Assembly (NCBI RefSeq): GCF_963169125.1
Contig: NC_084795.1
Span: 145,799,766-145,863,765 of the forward strand
DNA: 64,000 nt
Direction of reading: 5' to 3'
Origin: Humulus lupulus
Taxonomy: Eukaryota; Streptophyta; Magnoliopsida; Rosales; Cannabaceae
The stretch's first letter is position 1. Every line of letters begins with the position of its first letter. Below the pieces are notes generated by a model that did no database searches, was not told where the DNA came from, and saw nothing but the letters and a program-made list of their open reading frames with translations. The position numbers and the translations under genes were made by a program. Of the stretch, positions 43,396 to 54,057 are shown in pieces.

Positions 43396-43720
43396 ATGAA
43401 CTATAATCATTACCTATGTTTCTCGTTTCCAATGCCCTTTCTCTTTGCAGTGAATGCACTTATCTTTACCTTTCTTGTTTTTCTTGTTCTTCCCCTTAGG
43501 TGTCTGTGCATATGGTTGTGCACTCGTCATTGCAACCTTGGGGTTGTTTTTTTGTCCATTCTTCCTCTTGTTTCCAGCTTTCGAAGACAAAGCTTGGTTA
43601 GCTTCAGCCCTAGCTAGATCAGCAGCAATAACAGTAGTCTTATTTTCTCCTCATTTACTAGGTCCACCAATGATAGGCTCAATAATCTGGAGCTCGTTCA
43701 TGAGCTACGTCAGACCATAG
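43396..43720 (-). pseudogene. gag: Copia-B gag C-terminus with zinc knuckle
   Basis: Minus-strand reading gives NYGLT and LMNELQIIEPIIGGPSK, the C-terminal motif of copia gag, with in-frame stops, then ARAEANQALSSKAGNKRK, a Lys/Asn-rich linker and the zinc knuckle start CIHCKEKGHWKR (about 43425-43460). The last cysteine of CCHC appears to be lost. The central part of gag is missing. Confidence 0.75.
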
Positions 43721-43930
43721 TTGAGTTTATCAAAAACATACAGACACAGTGCCATCACGAGCACTGACAGTGCCATCACGAACGTGCGGACAAGGTGCTC
43801 ATTTTGGGGATTTCTCAATCATGACGAATTCAGAGTTGTCACCAATCAACTCTATGTTGATATTCTGCTTCCAATTAAGGAAGATTTCTCCAATGAGTTT
43901 CTCCATCGAAAGTTGAGAAAGGATGGGAGT
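43721..43930 (-). pseudogene. gag: Copia-B gag N-terminal remnant
   Basis: On the minus strand MEKLIGEIFLNWKQNINIEL (ATG near 43907) and DNSEFVMIEKSPK resemble the opening of copia gag; a TGA follows near 43797. Next to it lies a 21-base duplication (CAGTGCCATCACGA at 43747 and 43768). The join to the gag C-terminus implies an internal deletion of several hundred bases. Confidence 0.6.
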
Positions 43931-46260
43931 AGACACAGATACTACTTAACTTAAAACTACAGATTATCAATAAAATAGAAATCAATCACATTTGCTCAAT
44001 AAAACTTCTATTCACACAAATTTCAAGAAATAGCACAACATATACCAAAATATGTAAGATATGAGAAAAATACCAAAAACAATCATATCTCTATTTCTTT
44101 AGGTTTTTAACTAATCTATGACATCCTTGTCCCGGTTGGCGAGAGTCAAAAAATACCACTAGTTAAATAAAGTTGTAAACTCATTTAATAATGGATTCAA
44201 TCAAAATAAGAAAACAAAATCTCTTATTTTATGAGCTAGACCCACGGTTTCGATAATCATAGATTTAGTCCTAGTAGTCACCGTAGGGGTGAGTCTAGTA
44301 GAATTTGACCTATAATTGTCTATCTTTTGAGATCTAACCTTGTCAAAATAACTAATGAACACCTTTTGTAGGGGGAGGAATCAAAGCGTCTCGAGGCCCC
44401 ATTAAGCTATTGACTATGTTAAACCAACGGTGGAGATCGAATAAAATTCTTTAAATAATCTCATTATTAAATTAAAAAATAGTATTTTTATTATTTATTT
44501 TTAGAAAATTAATGAATATAGTTTTCCAAAAAAAATTAAACAGATTAAAATTTTAAAACCAAAGTCCTATAATTTCCTATTAATTCTAAAGTGTCACATT
44601 GAAACAAATCCAATTAATTTAGAATTAATTTGTTGCTAATCAATATTTAGGTTTAACTAATATAATGAACATATACAATTAAGTCCAACTCAGGTAAATG
44701 GGTCTTAATAATTGGGCTTGTATGGAGGAGGGCTGGGTCAAGTATGTCATTCCCACTACAAAGGCCCTCAATCTTCCATACAAGGTCCAAAAGACAGGAA
44801 TTTAAACATTTGTTTTATTAATTGTTATTAATTGATTAGGCCAACTATAGTCATGCAAAGCAAATGGGCATTCACAAGTGGAATCACCTACAAGAGAGGA
44901 ATTTAAACTTTACATTTTCTAATGGGCCCAAATAAAACCTATCATTTTATGAATATTTTATTTGGCAAAAACCATATATCTAACAAACATATAAGTCACT
45001 ATATGCATCTAAGTCCAATTGCAAAAATATCACTTATAGTGCAAACAGACATGTTATAATTGGATGGGCCTAATCATGTTCCTATATGAGCAATTCTATG
45101 AAATTATGCAAAAATACCACAATTTTTTTTATTTGCAAAAATACCATAATTAATTATCTAGAATTTATCAAAAAAAAATTCAAATTAATTAATTTTTTAC
45201 AAAAATAAGTCAATTTAAATTAAATTTATCAACAATTAACAATAATTAATTTAAATTTCATTTATCAACAATCAACTTTGTTTAGGTTAATTTGAAAAAA
45301 AAATTAATTTAATTTAAATAGGATTTATCAATAATTAACCAAAGTTAATTTAAATCTCATTTATTAAAAAATATATTTTATTAATTAGCTGAAAAAATGA
45401 TATTTTTCTAAATTTAACCAATTTTAAATTTTAAAATCAATATCTAAATTGTTTTTCAAAAATATCTTGTGTTGTTACAACTATAAGCAAATATTTTAAC
45501 CATTTTAAAAAACACAAAATATTAATAGTTATAACAACCCTAAAATATCTTAAAACAGTTAATCAAATTCAAATAACCATAAAAATATCTAACTAACAAT
45601 ATTCAAATTTCAAATAATTTAAATATTAAAAACTATAGAATAAAAATATATTTATATTTTTAAATAAAGATTTAATAAAAATATCAAAAATTTAAAAGAA
45701 AATATCTTATATCTTAATTCTAATATTTTAATATATTAAAAGATTTAAAGTTAAGTTGTTAGTTTATTTTTAAATTTGAATTTGAATCTTTGTAGAAAAT
45801 ATTTAATTATTTAAATCTCAACTAACAAAAATATTTTATTTAAAAAAAAAAAAATTAAATGACAAAACAAAAAAGATATTTTTGGTTTTGATTATAAATA
45901 ATTTATTTCTACAAATTTTTATTTTTTGATGAATAGTACCCTTGGGTACTGTTCACCGCGCTGGTGGCACGCGAGTGCGAAGTGCGCATAGGCAGCCAGG
46001 CCAAAATTTTCCAAAAAAAAATTTTTTTAGCAATTTTTCAAACCAAAACTATTTTCTAATTAATTTTTAACATATTTTACACAAAATAAAGCATATATAA
46101 AAATTAATAGTATAGAAAACACAACAAATAACCTAAAAATTACTAAAATTCACATAAAATCACTATGCTTCATAAAACACATGAAAACCATCCAATTATT
46201 CAAACACATCAAATAATCTAATTTTAAACATGTTCATTCATGAAAATAAAGATTACCAAA
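43931..46260 (-). other. Copia-B leader, very AT-rich, non-coding
   Basis: About 2.3 kb between primer site and gag, extremely AT-rich at 44920-45940, with no protein similarity on either strand. A GC-richer island at 45938-45995 (CTGTTCACCGCGCTGGTGGC) stands out. This leader is much longer than usual for copia, so it may contain an unrecognised insertion. Confidence 0.5.
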
Positions 46261-46262
46261 GG

Positions 46263-46274
46263 CTCTGATACCAG
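46263..46274 (-). other. Primer-binding site of Copia-B (tRNA-iMet)
   Basis: Plus strand CTCTGATACCAG next to the LTR; on the minus strand CTGGTATCAGAG follows the LTR end CCAACA. This is the usual initiator-Met site of plant copia elements. Confidence 0.88.
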
Positions 46275-46275
46275 T

Positions 46276-46952
46276 TGTTGGAAAAACTTATACATGATCT
46301 TTATTTATTTTCATGTAGATGTAATATTAAACAAATTAATATGAGATAACCTAGAACATGTTTCTAAAATTGAATTAAAAAATAAACAATGATAATAATA
46401 CTTACAGTATACGTAGCGGAATGAACGAGTCATTCATTTAGTTTCTCTAACTCTTGTATCATTTCTGTCGCAGAGTATTATCAAGAAAATGAACCGTTCT
46501 TCTAATTTCTTCACAGTCTTCCAATGTTTCTTTAGAATCACCTAGACTAGTGTGGGCAATTCTCAACACATGAGATAGATACAGAGAGAAGAAGAAAAAA
46601 TAATCAAAGAGGCTTAGAAAATGACTTGTGTTTAGAGAGAATCTAAAACCTATCAAAAAATCTAACTTATGACTTGTCAAACTTATCTGTCGTCTTAGAA
46701 ATCTTAACTTATGACTTCTCTCTAAGCACTCATTTTATAGACTCAATTAGGTCATTTGATTTTTTTATCATATTCTATTAATATAATTCATATTTTATAC
46801 AACTCTTTCAATAATAAATAAAACCAAAATTATATATTACCCTTATTGCACGAGACATGCAAAACATCTGCTGATTTTCTTCCTTAAATCATTGATTTTC
46901 AATCAGAATTCACTGGAACCAAAACATTAGTATTGTTACCCATTCATTAACA
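46276..46952 (-). repeat. 5' LTR of Copia-B
   Basis: On the minus strand it begins TGTTAATGAATGGG at 46952 and ends TTTTTCCAACA at 46276, 677 bases, directly before the primer site. A TATA box on the minus strand (GTCTATAAAATGAG, about 46742-46729) fits transcription toward gag. TSD cannot be tested because the other end is lost. Confidence 0.75.
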
Positions 46953-47851
46953 GTGGCTCTGAAAACCTATCCAACTATGGTAGTTACACTCTCTCGCGCC
47001 AAAACTACTCTGCGATTACATTTTTAGCCCTTATTAATTGATGTGAAATACCCAACTAGCCCTCTAATATATTAATATAAAATTGTGTTATATTGTAGCC
47101 GGTTGTAAAAACCTACAGCGATCGGTCAACTTTAATAAACAAATGTTAAAGTACATTATTTACATCGGCCAAAAGGTGACAATCCCCACATATAATAAGG
47201 ACACTGTAGAATGTAAAAGGTCACGTTTTTCCAATTAACATGACTGTAGCTGCCGCCATATATATACAAGGAAGGCACCGATTCCAACCCGCCGAGTACA
47301 GCAACGGGTTGGCTCATGCTCCACGTGGCAAAGAAATATACATTTATAGAATGTATCAAATTGTTAAACTTTTGAAAATGGGCAGCTATCGTTGTACTTG
47401 GTTACGAATTTGGCATAGAATATGATTCCACGTCATCCTTGTTTGCAGCTTTCTCATCTTTTTGGCTTGTTCCTCCACGCTTCTACTTCGTAGTCACTTA
47501 GTATCAAACCAATCTGAACAAAACATAAAACATCACAACATGATTCCATCTATTTTATCGCATACAAGTATTTAGAAAAAGGTCCATGCTACTTCAGTTC
47601 GAGTCACTAGTTAGTTCCTATATATATTCATGGAAGACTACTACTAAACAAATAAGAAAATAAATAACATGACCAAAATGAAAAATTGCCAACCACCATG
47701 GTCCGAATACAGATTTTTAAAATGTCAATAAAAATGTTCATTGGCTATGGGTATCCTCTATGATAAATAGTATAATTGCGTAGGGTGTGAAGGGCATTCT
47801 ATATATGAATATTAAAATTACAATTTCAGAAGAGCCGTTAGAATAGCTCAA
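46953..47851. other. Lower-copy DNA with ACGT-core motifs
   Basis: About 900 bases with near-average composition and no transposon landmark. It has a G-box CCACGTGGCA (47321-47330) and a CCACGTCATCC motif near 47428, and TATATATAC at 47258-47266. These might belong to a promoter, but no matching coding region is seen on either side; short frames here look random. Confidence 0.35.
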
Positions 47852-47854
47852 TAA

Positions 47855-48617
47855 GAGCACTCCCAATAGAGGAGGTAAAATGTCTTATTCTTTATAATAT
47901 AGAGAAAAAATGGTTAAATAATCTTCTAATTGGTGATGTAAAGTTATATTTTTTTACCTAAATGAATAATATTTCTCTATATGTAGTGAAACACTATTCA
48001 TCAAGCTATAAATATTTTATTATTTTTTTTATAAACTTTTGTATATATATGAGTGTAGTACTATTATATTTAATTATTTTATTTCTTAAAATGAATAAAT
48101 ATTTTTTTTAAAATATAATATTTAAATGATTTATAGAAAAAAAATAGAGAAGTTGGTGTATGGTATAATATAAAAGTTTGAGGTAAATTATAAAAATATA
48201 TGTTTTGGTGATGTATTTTGTAATACACTTTCTCTATAATATTTAGCTAAAACTCACAAAAACATATTCCATCAGCTCATTTATACATATATTTATAATA
48301 GTTATACACAAACTCCAATTAATTCATATCTACATTTACATAATATTTACATATCATTTATATAATATTTTAATATTATTATTTTTCTTTATAAGCTCTC
48401 TCTCATTTAGTATATATTTATTATTTATTTTTTTTTTAATTATTTTATTTTACTTTAATTAATAAAATATGTTTAAAGATATAATATTTAAATGATGTTG
48501 AGAAATATATAGAGAAGTTGATGTATAGTATAATATAAAACTTAAGGTAAAATAAAAAAATATAAATTTTGAGAAAGTATTTTAAATGATAAAGTAGAGC
48601 ATCCATTGAAATTGCTC
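47855..48617. mobile_element. PIF/Harbinger-like MITE
   Basis: 763 bases between TAA direct repeats (47852-47854 and 48618-48620). Ends GAGCACTCCCAATAG and, inverted, GAGCAATTTCAATGG: imperfect inverted repeats of the GAGCA-CCAATG type. The inside is AT-rich and non-coding. Two blocks resemble each other (GAGAAGTTGGTGTATGGTAT near 48148 and GAGAAGTTGATGTATAGTAT near 48511), so the element may be a composite of two copies. TAA duplication fits Harbinger/Tourist; the class call is moderate. Confidence 0.65.
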
Positions 48618-48620
48618 TAA

Positions 48621-50050
48621 TAGTCTTGACAACTTTCTAACTCAGTCAGAGTATGTTGAGAATTTCCTAACAATGACTCAATATAACAAGTAATTTTCAC
48701 ATTTAAGATCAAATACAAGCTTTATGATGCATTATTTTCTTACAACCAACACCACGGTCAGTCTCATAATATATTACTAAAGCTAACATACTTTTAGCTT
48801 TGGAAAGTATTGAGCCCACAAAATGTAATGAAGGCAAAAACCTTACCCTGATTTTAATTAAATGAATAATAAACCAAAATAAAACAAAAGAACCTGGTAT
48901 AAATTACATATACAAATAACAAGCCAAAAATACAAACTTTAAGATTAAAATTATAATTAAAATAATTCCTCCACGACAAGACATTTAACACTGTATAGTA
49001 GCATATCATTTCAGTTAATGATTTTATTATTTGCATCACAATAACCTAACTAAACCAACACATCAAAAAACTCGTTTTTTATTATCTACTGACGAAAACT
49101 CCAATCTATTTCCAAGGAAAGAATCCCATCAATATTGAGAAATTTATCCTAAACCCACTGACAAAAAAAAAAGACTACATAACTTACTTTTTGAAGTTAT
49201 ACCATCAAAATCAATCATGATAAACATAAACCATTATTCACAAACTGGAAAAAAAAATTGACTTTTAAATCATTTCACAGAGTATTATCTTGGAATAAAA
49301 AACTTTAGAGCTCTGTTCTTCCACCGAAACCAGCAGGGGGGCATTAGAAGAAAAAAAACACAAAAATTTATCAGAAAAAGTGCTCTACAAAACAACCACC
49401 GTTAACAAAAAAATATATAATTTTTCTTAAAAAAGAGACTTACCAAAATTCGTTGCTTGCTTCGCCTCAAGACCTACCATTATTTTGAGCTTCATCCTAC
49501 AAACTATCAAGGCCACTCACCTGTAGTACGATCCTCACCTAGAAATACGAAACTTTGAGGAAACCAAAATGGTAGATGAAGGAAGGGGACTGAGAGAAAG
49601 TGGAAGGAGAGTGTGGGGGTTTTCTTTCTGAACTAAGAACTTGGGTGTCGTTTGGTTACAAAAATGAGTATAGGAAGGGAAAAGTGGTAGACCCAAATAT
49701 TGGGTTAAAGTTCCCAAAAGTAAACAGGTTGAAAGCCATTTCTAATACCAATAATATTATACCCAAATTATCCTTCTCTTCTTTGTTTCATCAAGCTTGT
49801 AAAGTTACATACTTGACCAAAAATCAACATTTCATTACTCCTCCAAACATAACATACCTCTTAACAGTACCAAAAAAAACATATATATCTCTTCCAGATC
49901 TTACATTATTGGTATTATAATGAATTTTTTTTTTTCAAATATATTTTTTCCTATTTTTTTTTCTTCCGTATTTTTTTTAAAATCTTATTTTGATTTTTGA
50001 ATAACTAAATATAATAAGATATAAATTATAAGAAGAATATATATTTATTT
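48621..50050. other. AT-rich DNA, no clear gene
   Basis: About 1.4 kb, AT-rich, with short frames only. The part 49440-49740 is less AT-rich and contains the doubtful first exon described separately, with GA-rich sequence to its right. Confidence 0.4.
49444..49495 (-). other. Doubtful first exon of a host gene
   Basis: On the minus strand ATG at 49495 is followed by MKLKIMVGLEAKQATNF and then G|GTAAGT at 49443, a good plant splice donor. Pyrimidine-rich sequence resembling a 5' UTR lies upstream (49560-49640). No continuing exon is found to the left, where the DNA is AT-rich and then enters a MITE. It could be chance or a truncated gene. Confidence 0.2.
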
Positions 50051-50055
50051 GATGA

Positions 50056-50834
50056 TGTTGATGCGGTTCTTCACCAACAGATAATTATACGAATGAACGG
50101 GATGGATTAGTGCTAAATTGTGAACCGTAATATGTAAATATTTTTATTTCAAACTGGCGAAATTAATATTGTGGGAAAGTTATCACTCCTTTCATTTTAG
50201 GTGGTTCGAAGGTTAAAATCTCTCTAGTCCACCAGTCAATATTATTGATATCTCTCGAGTATTCCTTACAGAGTGTTTCTTTACGATCAAAACGCCAACC
50301 CCTTGCAACGCCCAAGGTCTCCAAATTTATAGGGAGAGGATATCTGGGTGTTGGTAAAGGGAGGTCATCTTGTGACCTTCTTACCCATCTTGTCACCTCT
50401 GTGACACTTATGATTAATTCCTAAAACCTAACAATGAAGTGTTGTCTAATCAATAGGTAAGGGGGATAATGGGCCGCATGGCCCAAACCAGTCGTGGGGT
50501 GCCTGAACACGCATGTTTATGCTGCGTGTCCGAGAATTCAGGAATGGAGTAGACACGTGATGTCTGATATGCGCACGTTTACATTGCGTGGTTGACTTCA
50601 CAAATGGTTGGAGGTGCCAGATATATGACGCACCTCGAGCTTGATGTAGTGCCAGCTCGTGATATCCATACTGCTGACCCGTTGCCTTCGAGTATACTTG
50701 CTAACTCTTTGATTAGCTCGGGCTAAAGAGGTTGAGACTCGTAACAGCAGCTCTGGGTAGACGGTTTCCACGTGGCGGATTGAATTATGTCATTTTCCAG
50801 CTCGCTAATAACTCGTGGATATTTAGGGCGTACA
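50056..50834 (-). repeat. Solo LTR, Tat type (minus strand)
   Basis: 779 bases; on the minus strand TGTACGCCCTAAATATCC...GCATCAACA. Perfect 5-base target duplication GATGA at 50051-50055 and 50835-50839. A TATA box (CCCTATAAATT, minus) is at about 50334-50324. Related to the Tat-A LTR by its start and end. No internal sequence, so it formed by LTR-LTR recombination. Confidence 0.9.
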
Positions 50835-50839
50835 GATGA

Positions 50840-51107
50840 CTTCTTGCATTTAATTAGATAAAATTTTAAAACTATGTGTGTTGGTATAATATTATATTTC
50901 TCTCAACAAAACACTACTTTATAAAATAAATTATTTCTCTATTTTATAATATATTAGAAAACATAATTGCGCGGAGTATTTTGTAATAATAAAATATATG
51001 TATTTTTAATTTTTTTAGGAGATTATGTGGTAGATATTCATTTTCACCCTACATGTACAACATGCTCCTTATATGGACACGTGAGGGTGTACTGACCTCT
51101 TCATGAT
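50840..51107. other. AT-rich spacer
   Basis: Short AT-rich stretch between two solo LTRs. Its right end (from about 51030, CATTTTCACCCTACATGTAC) continues across the next LTR into 53271 and belongs to the repeat discussed under 53271-54057. Confidence 0.4.
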
Positions 51108-53265
51108 TGTAACAACCCAAATTCATTAATTAGGCTTAAGGGCCTTGATTAGTGTGCCTGGAGGGCATAACGGAGATTATGTGTGATTGTAATGATTAAG
51201 ATGCATGATTATGATTTAAAGCATGTTATATGACTATGTGTATTATGTTATGTGATAATTATGCTATGTGATTTGTACCACGTGGGTGTGGTGATATCAA
51301 TGTGATGCACGTGCCGAGATGGTCCTAGAAAGCTAGATAATGGTAACTGGTGATTTGGTAACTTGTGTAGCTGTTAGTAACCATAGAGAGTAACAGGTTT
51401 TGTTGGAGAAGTGGTAGAATTGTAAAACTAGTAAAAGGACAAGTATGCCCTTGAGGTTTAGTTAGGAAGGGATATTAGTGGAGGGATAAAGTGGTCTTTT
51501 GGCAGTGAATAGATGAGCTTCAGCTGAGAAGAAAAGTTAGTCACGTATAACACTTGGGAAGTTGATTTATGTTGAAATTGGAGGAAAATCTAGAAGAAAA
51601 GAGAAGAAGAGGGAAGCTGAAGTTGGGAGACCTAAGAAGAGAATTTTGATGATTCAAGGCAATTAAGCTAAGCCTAGGCAAAGGTTACTCAGAGGTAAGG
51701 GTCTATCTATGATTTGTTTAAGTTTCAAATCTAGTTTTTTGAGGATAAGCATGAATTGAAGTAAGTTAGTGGCTGGTTTCGCATGAATTCAGAGTTGGAA
51801 TAATCAAAAGAAAAGGTGATTTGAAGCTAGAGTTGAGGAGAATTCAAGCTGGGTTCTTGACTGAGGTAAAAGTGTATCCTGTTTAATTTTCGTAGCTGTT
51901 ATGGATTAAGAATCTAAAGGGTTTGGTTTGCACTTTTCTCAAGTCTTGGTTTAAGTGTTTGAGTCTGAAATTTAAGTGTGAATTCTGTGAATGGTTGTAT
52001 AATTGAGCTAGATTATAATGTTTGTAGGTTGTTGAAAGGTTTATTTGGGGTTTTGAGTTGGTTCTGGGGCTTAGGTATGAGTTTGGGGTGATTTGCAGTG
52101 ATTTGGGTTCGGGAAAAACGCAGGGGAAAACCCAGATTTCTGGGCTCGCGAAGGAGCGCCGCGGCGCGAGGCTGTTTCTGGGCAGAGCAAGTTCTCTGAC
52201 TTGCTGGGCGTCGCGGCTCAAACTTGCTGGGCGTCGCGGCGCTAGGCCAATTTCAGGACATGGGATTTTGCAATTTTGAGCCTTTGCTCCAGGGGTTCGG
52301 GGGATGTCTTCGGTGCATTGTTTTAGGGATTTAGGGAATTCCGAGAGTGTGGGATTGGTTCTGAGAAGTAGTTTTGGATTGATTAGTGACAAAGGATGTT
52401 TCATTTGTGATGTGATTAGGTCTTTGGAGAGGCTCGGGGTAGGGGACCGTGCTCGCGGCTTCGTGGCATCGGAAACTAGTGAATTGAAAGGTAAGAAAAC
52501 TGCACCCAGTTGTATGATTGTGATGGGACTAAGTGCTCCCGAGAGTTGTATCGTGTCAATGTTGGTATTACGCCATGGGACATGTAAAAGCGGTCTAAGA
52601 GTGTCGTACATGGTTTTAGCGCGCAGAGCGCGGATTGGCCACTGGTAGCCAAGGACAATGGAATAACGGAGGGAGCAGCCTGAGGGCGCTAGCCCTAGTT
52701 ATCATTTGTGAGCTGTAAATGATATGAATTGACATGCCTAGTATGTGGAATACTTGATTATACTGATTGATGATATGGTTGAGATTATGTAATGCAATGT
52801 GGGATATTGACTTGTTTGCTAATTTCTTATGCTTTGTTGCTATTGTGTTTTCTTGCTGGGCCTTGGCTCACGGGTGCTACGTGGTGCATGTAAAGGCAAG
52901 GGCAAGCCAGACCAAGCCTGAGGTGGAGAGCTCCGAGGTGAAATGTACATAGCCAGCGGTTCGACCGCCACGGTCGAGGAGTGGACCAGGACAGGGATCA
53001 CCTAACTGCTTATTTTGCCTTAGTATGGCCGGTTGTTGTACATAAATCTTGTGTCTTTTATAAACGGTCTTTGAACTTAATATTTTTGGGATCCCATGTA
53101 ACAGATGATACTTTTTAATGAAAATGTGGCTTTTGAGACCAAAACGCTTTTAACCCTAGTTCCTTTATAGTTTCAATGACACGATTTTATTTAAATGACT
53201 TGATTAGCAAGTCTGGCACTTTATAAACACACAGTGTAACGGTCTTGGCTATCCAGGGTGTTACA
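51108..53265 (+). repeat. Solo LTR, Tekay-A family
   Basis: 2158 bases, TGTAACAACCC...GGGTGTTACA, with perfect target duplication ATGAT (51103-51107 and 53266-53270). It matches the Tekay-A LTRs over most of its length but lacks parts (for example near 51340 and in the CG island at 52148-52246). A 242-codon minus frame (52611-51883) crosses the island; I do not regard it as a gene. Confidence 0.93.
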
Positions 53266-53270
53266 ATGAT

Positions 53271-54057
53271 GGTGCTCATTGTATAGCAAAACTCCTACAT
53301 ATTTTCGAGAAATTTTGAATAATGGTTATTTTGGCCAATTACTCGTTTGGTCATTTATTTTTAAAAACTAGCTTTTAGACATTGTGTTTTGTCAAAAGGA
53401 TAAAAGTAGGAATCGATAGATCGATTACCCGTTTTGACTCTTTATTTTTAAAATTTAACATTTGGACCATGTATTTATTCAAAAGGTTAAAAATTCTTTA
53501 TAAAAAATAAATTCTCATATAGAAGCATTCTCCAATAGAAGGATGTGCGAAGTAAATTCTTCCAATTGTCAAACTATTTTTTCTTCTAGTCCGTATTTTC
53601 TCATTTGAATTCTGAACTCAACTTGTAGGGAAATACGAATAAGTTAGCTCAAGTGCATCATCATAATTCTTGTTTGCCTCCAAAAATAATTATATAAGTT
53701 TAAATTTATATTCATATATAAAAAGATATTTTTATAAAATATCTTTAATTTTAAAAAAATCTATATGAAACAAATTCTAAGATTTTAAATATCTTTAACT
53801 AAAAACAAATTCGAAGATTTCAAATATCTTTTATAAGACTATTATTATTATTATTATTATTATGTTAATAATATAGATTAAATTTAAAATGTATTTCATA
53901 AAACAAAATAACCACATCAAGAAAATATATATATATATATATGAATTTTCTTAAGTAGGGACATTACTTTTTCTCATACCATTTCGACACTTGGTGAAAT
54001 TATAACCTAATTTTTTTGCATGATGACGTACATTATAGTTATAACATGCATCATGCC
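53271..54057. other. AT-rich DNA with microsatellites and repeat ends
   Basis: No coding frame. It starts with a piece of a dispersed repeat (ACTCCTACATATTTTCGAGA near 53287) similar to the right arm of the palindromic element at 59211-59346. It has an (ATT)7 tract at 53841-53862 and an (AT)9 tract at 53925-53942. From about 53953 to 54057 it is the left arm of the palindromic element. Confidence 0.55.

Larger units (their letters stand above)
42391..46952 (-). mobile_element. Copia-B: Ty1/copia element, 5' half only
   Basis: Minus-strand element with 5' LTR (46276-46952), initiator-Met primer site, a long AT-rich leader, gag remnants, protease, GAG-pre-integrase and integrase core. RT, RNase H and the 3' LTR are missing: integrase stops at about 42391, joined to Tat-B. 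It therefore represents a deletion or recombination product. The right flank GTGGC (46953-46957) is the only visible half of its target duplication. Confidence 0.85.

Noticed and set aside
47240..47425. 61-codon frame near a G-box
   Set aside because: Composition looks random, no splice context, and no known motif; the G-box alone does not support a gene.
50163..50396. Minus-strand 77-codon frame
   Set aside because: Lies wholly within a solo LTR defined by a perfect target duplication, over its TATA region.
51883..52611. 242-codon open frame on the minus strand of a solo LTR
   Set aside because: It runs antisense through the CG-rich island and is shortened or broken in the other Tekay-type LTRs (for example 119 codons at 16102-16461). 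The sequence shows no domain; low stop density there follows from base composition.
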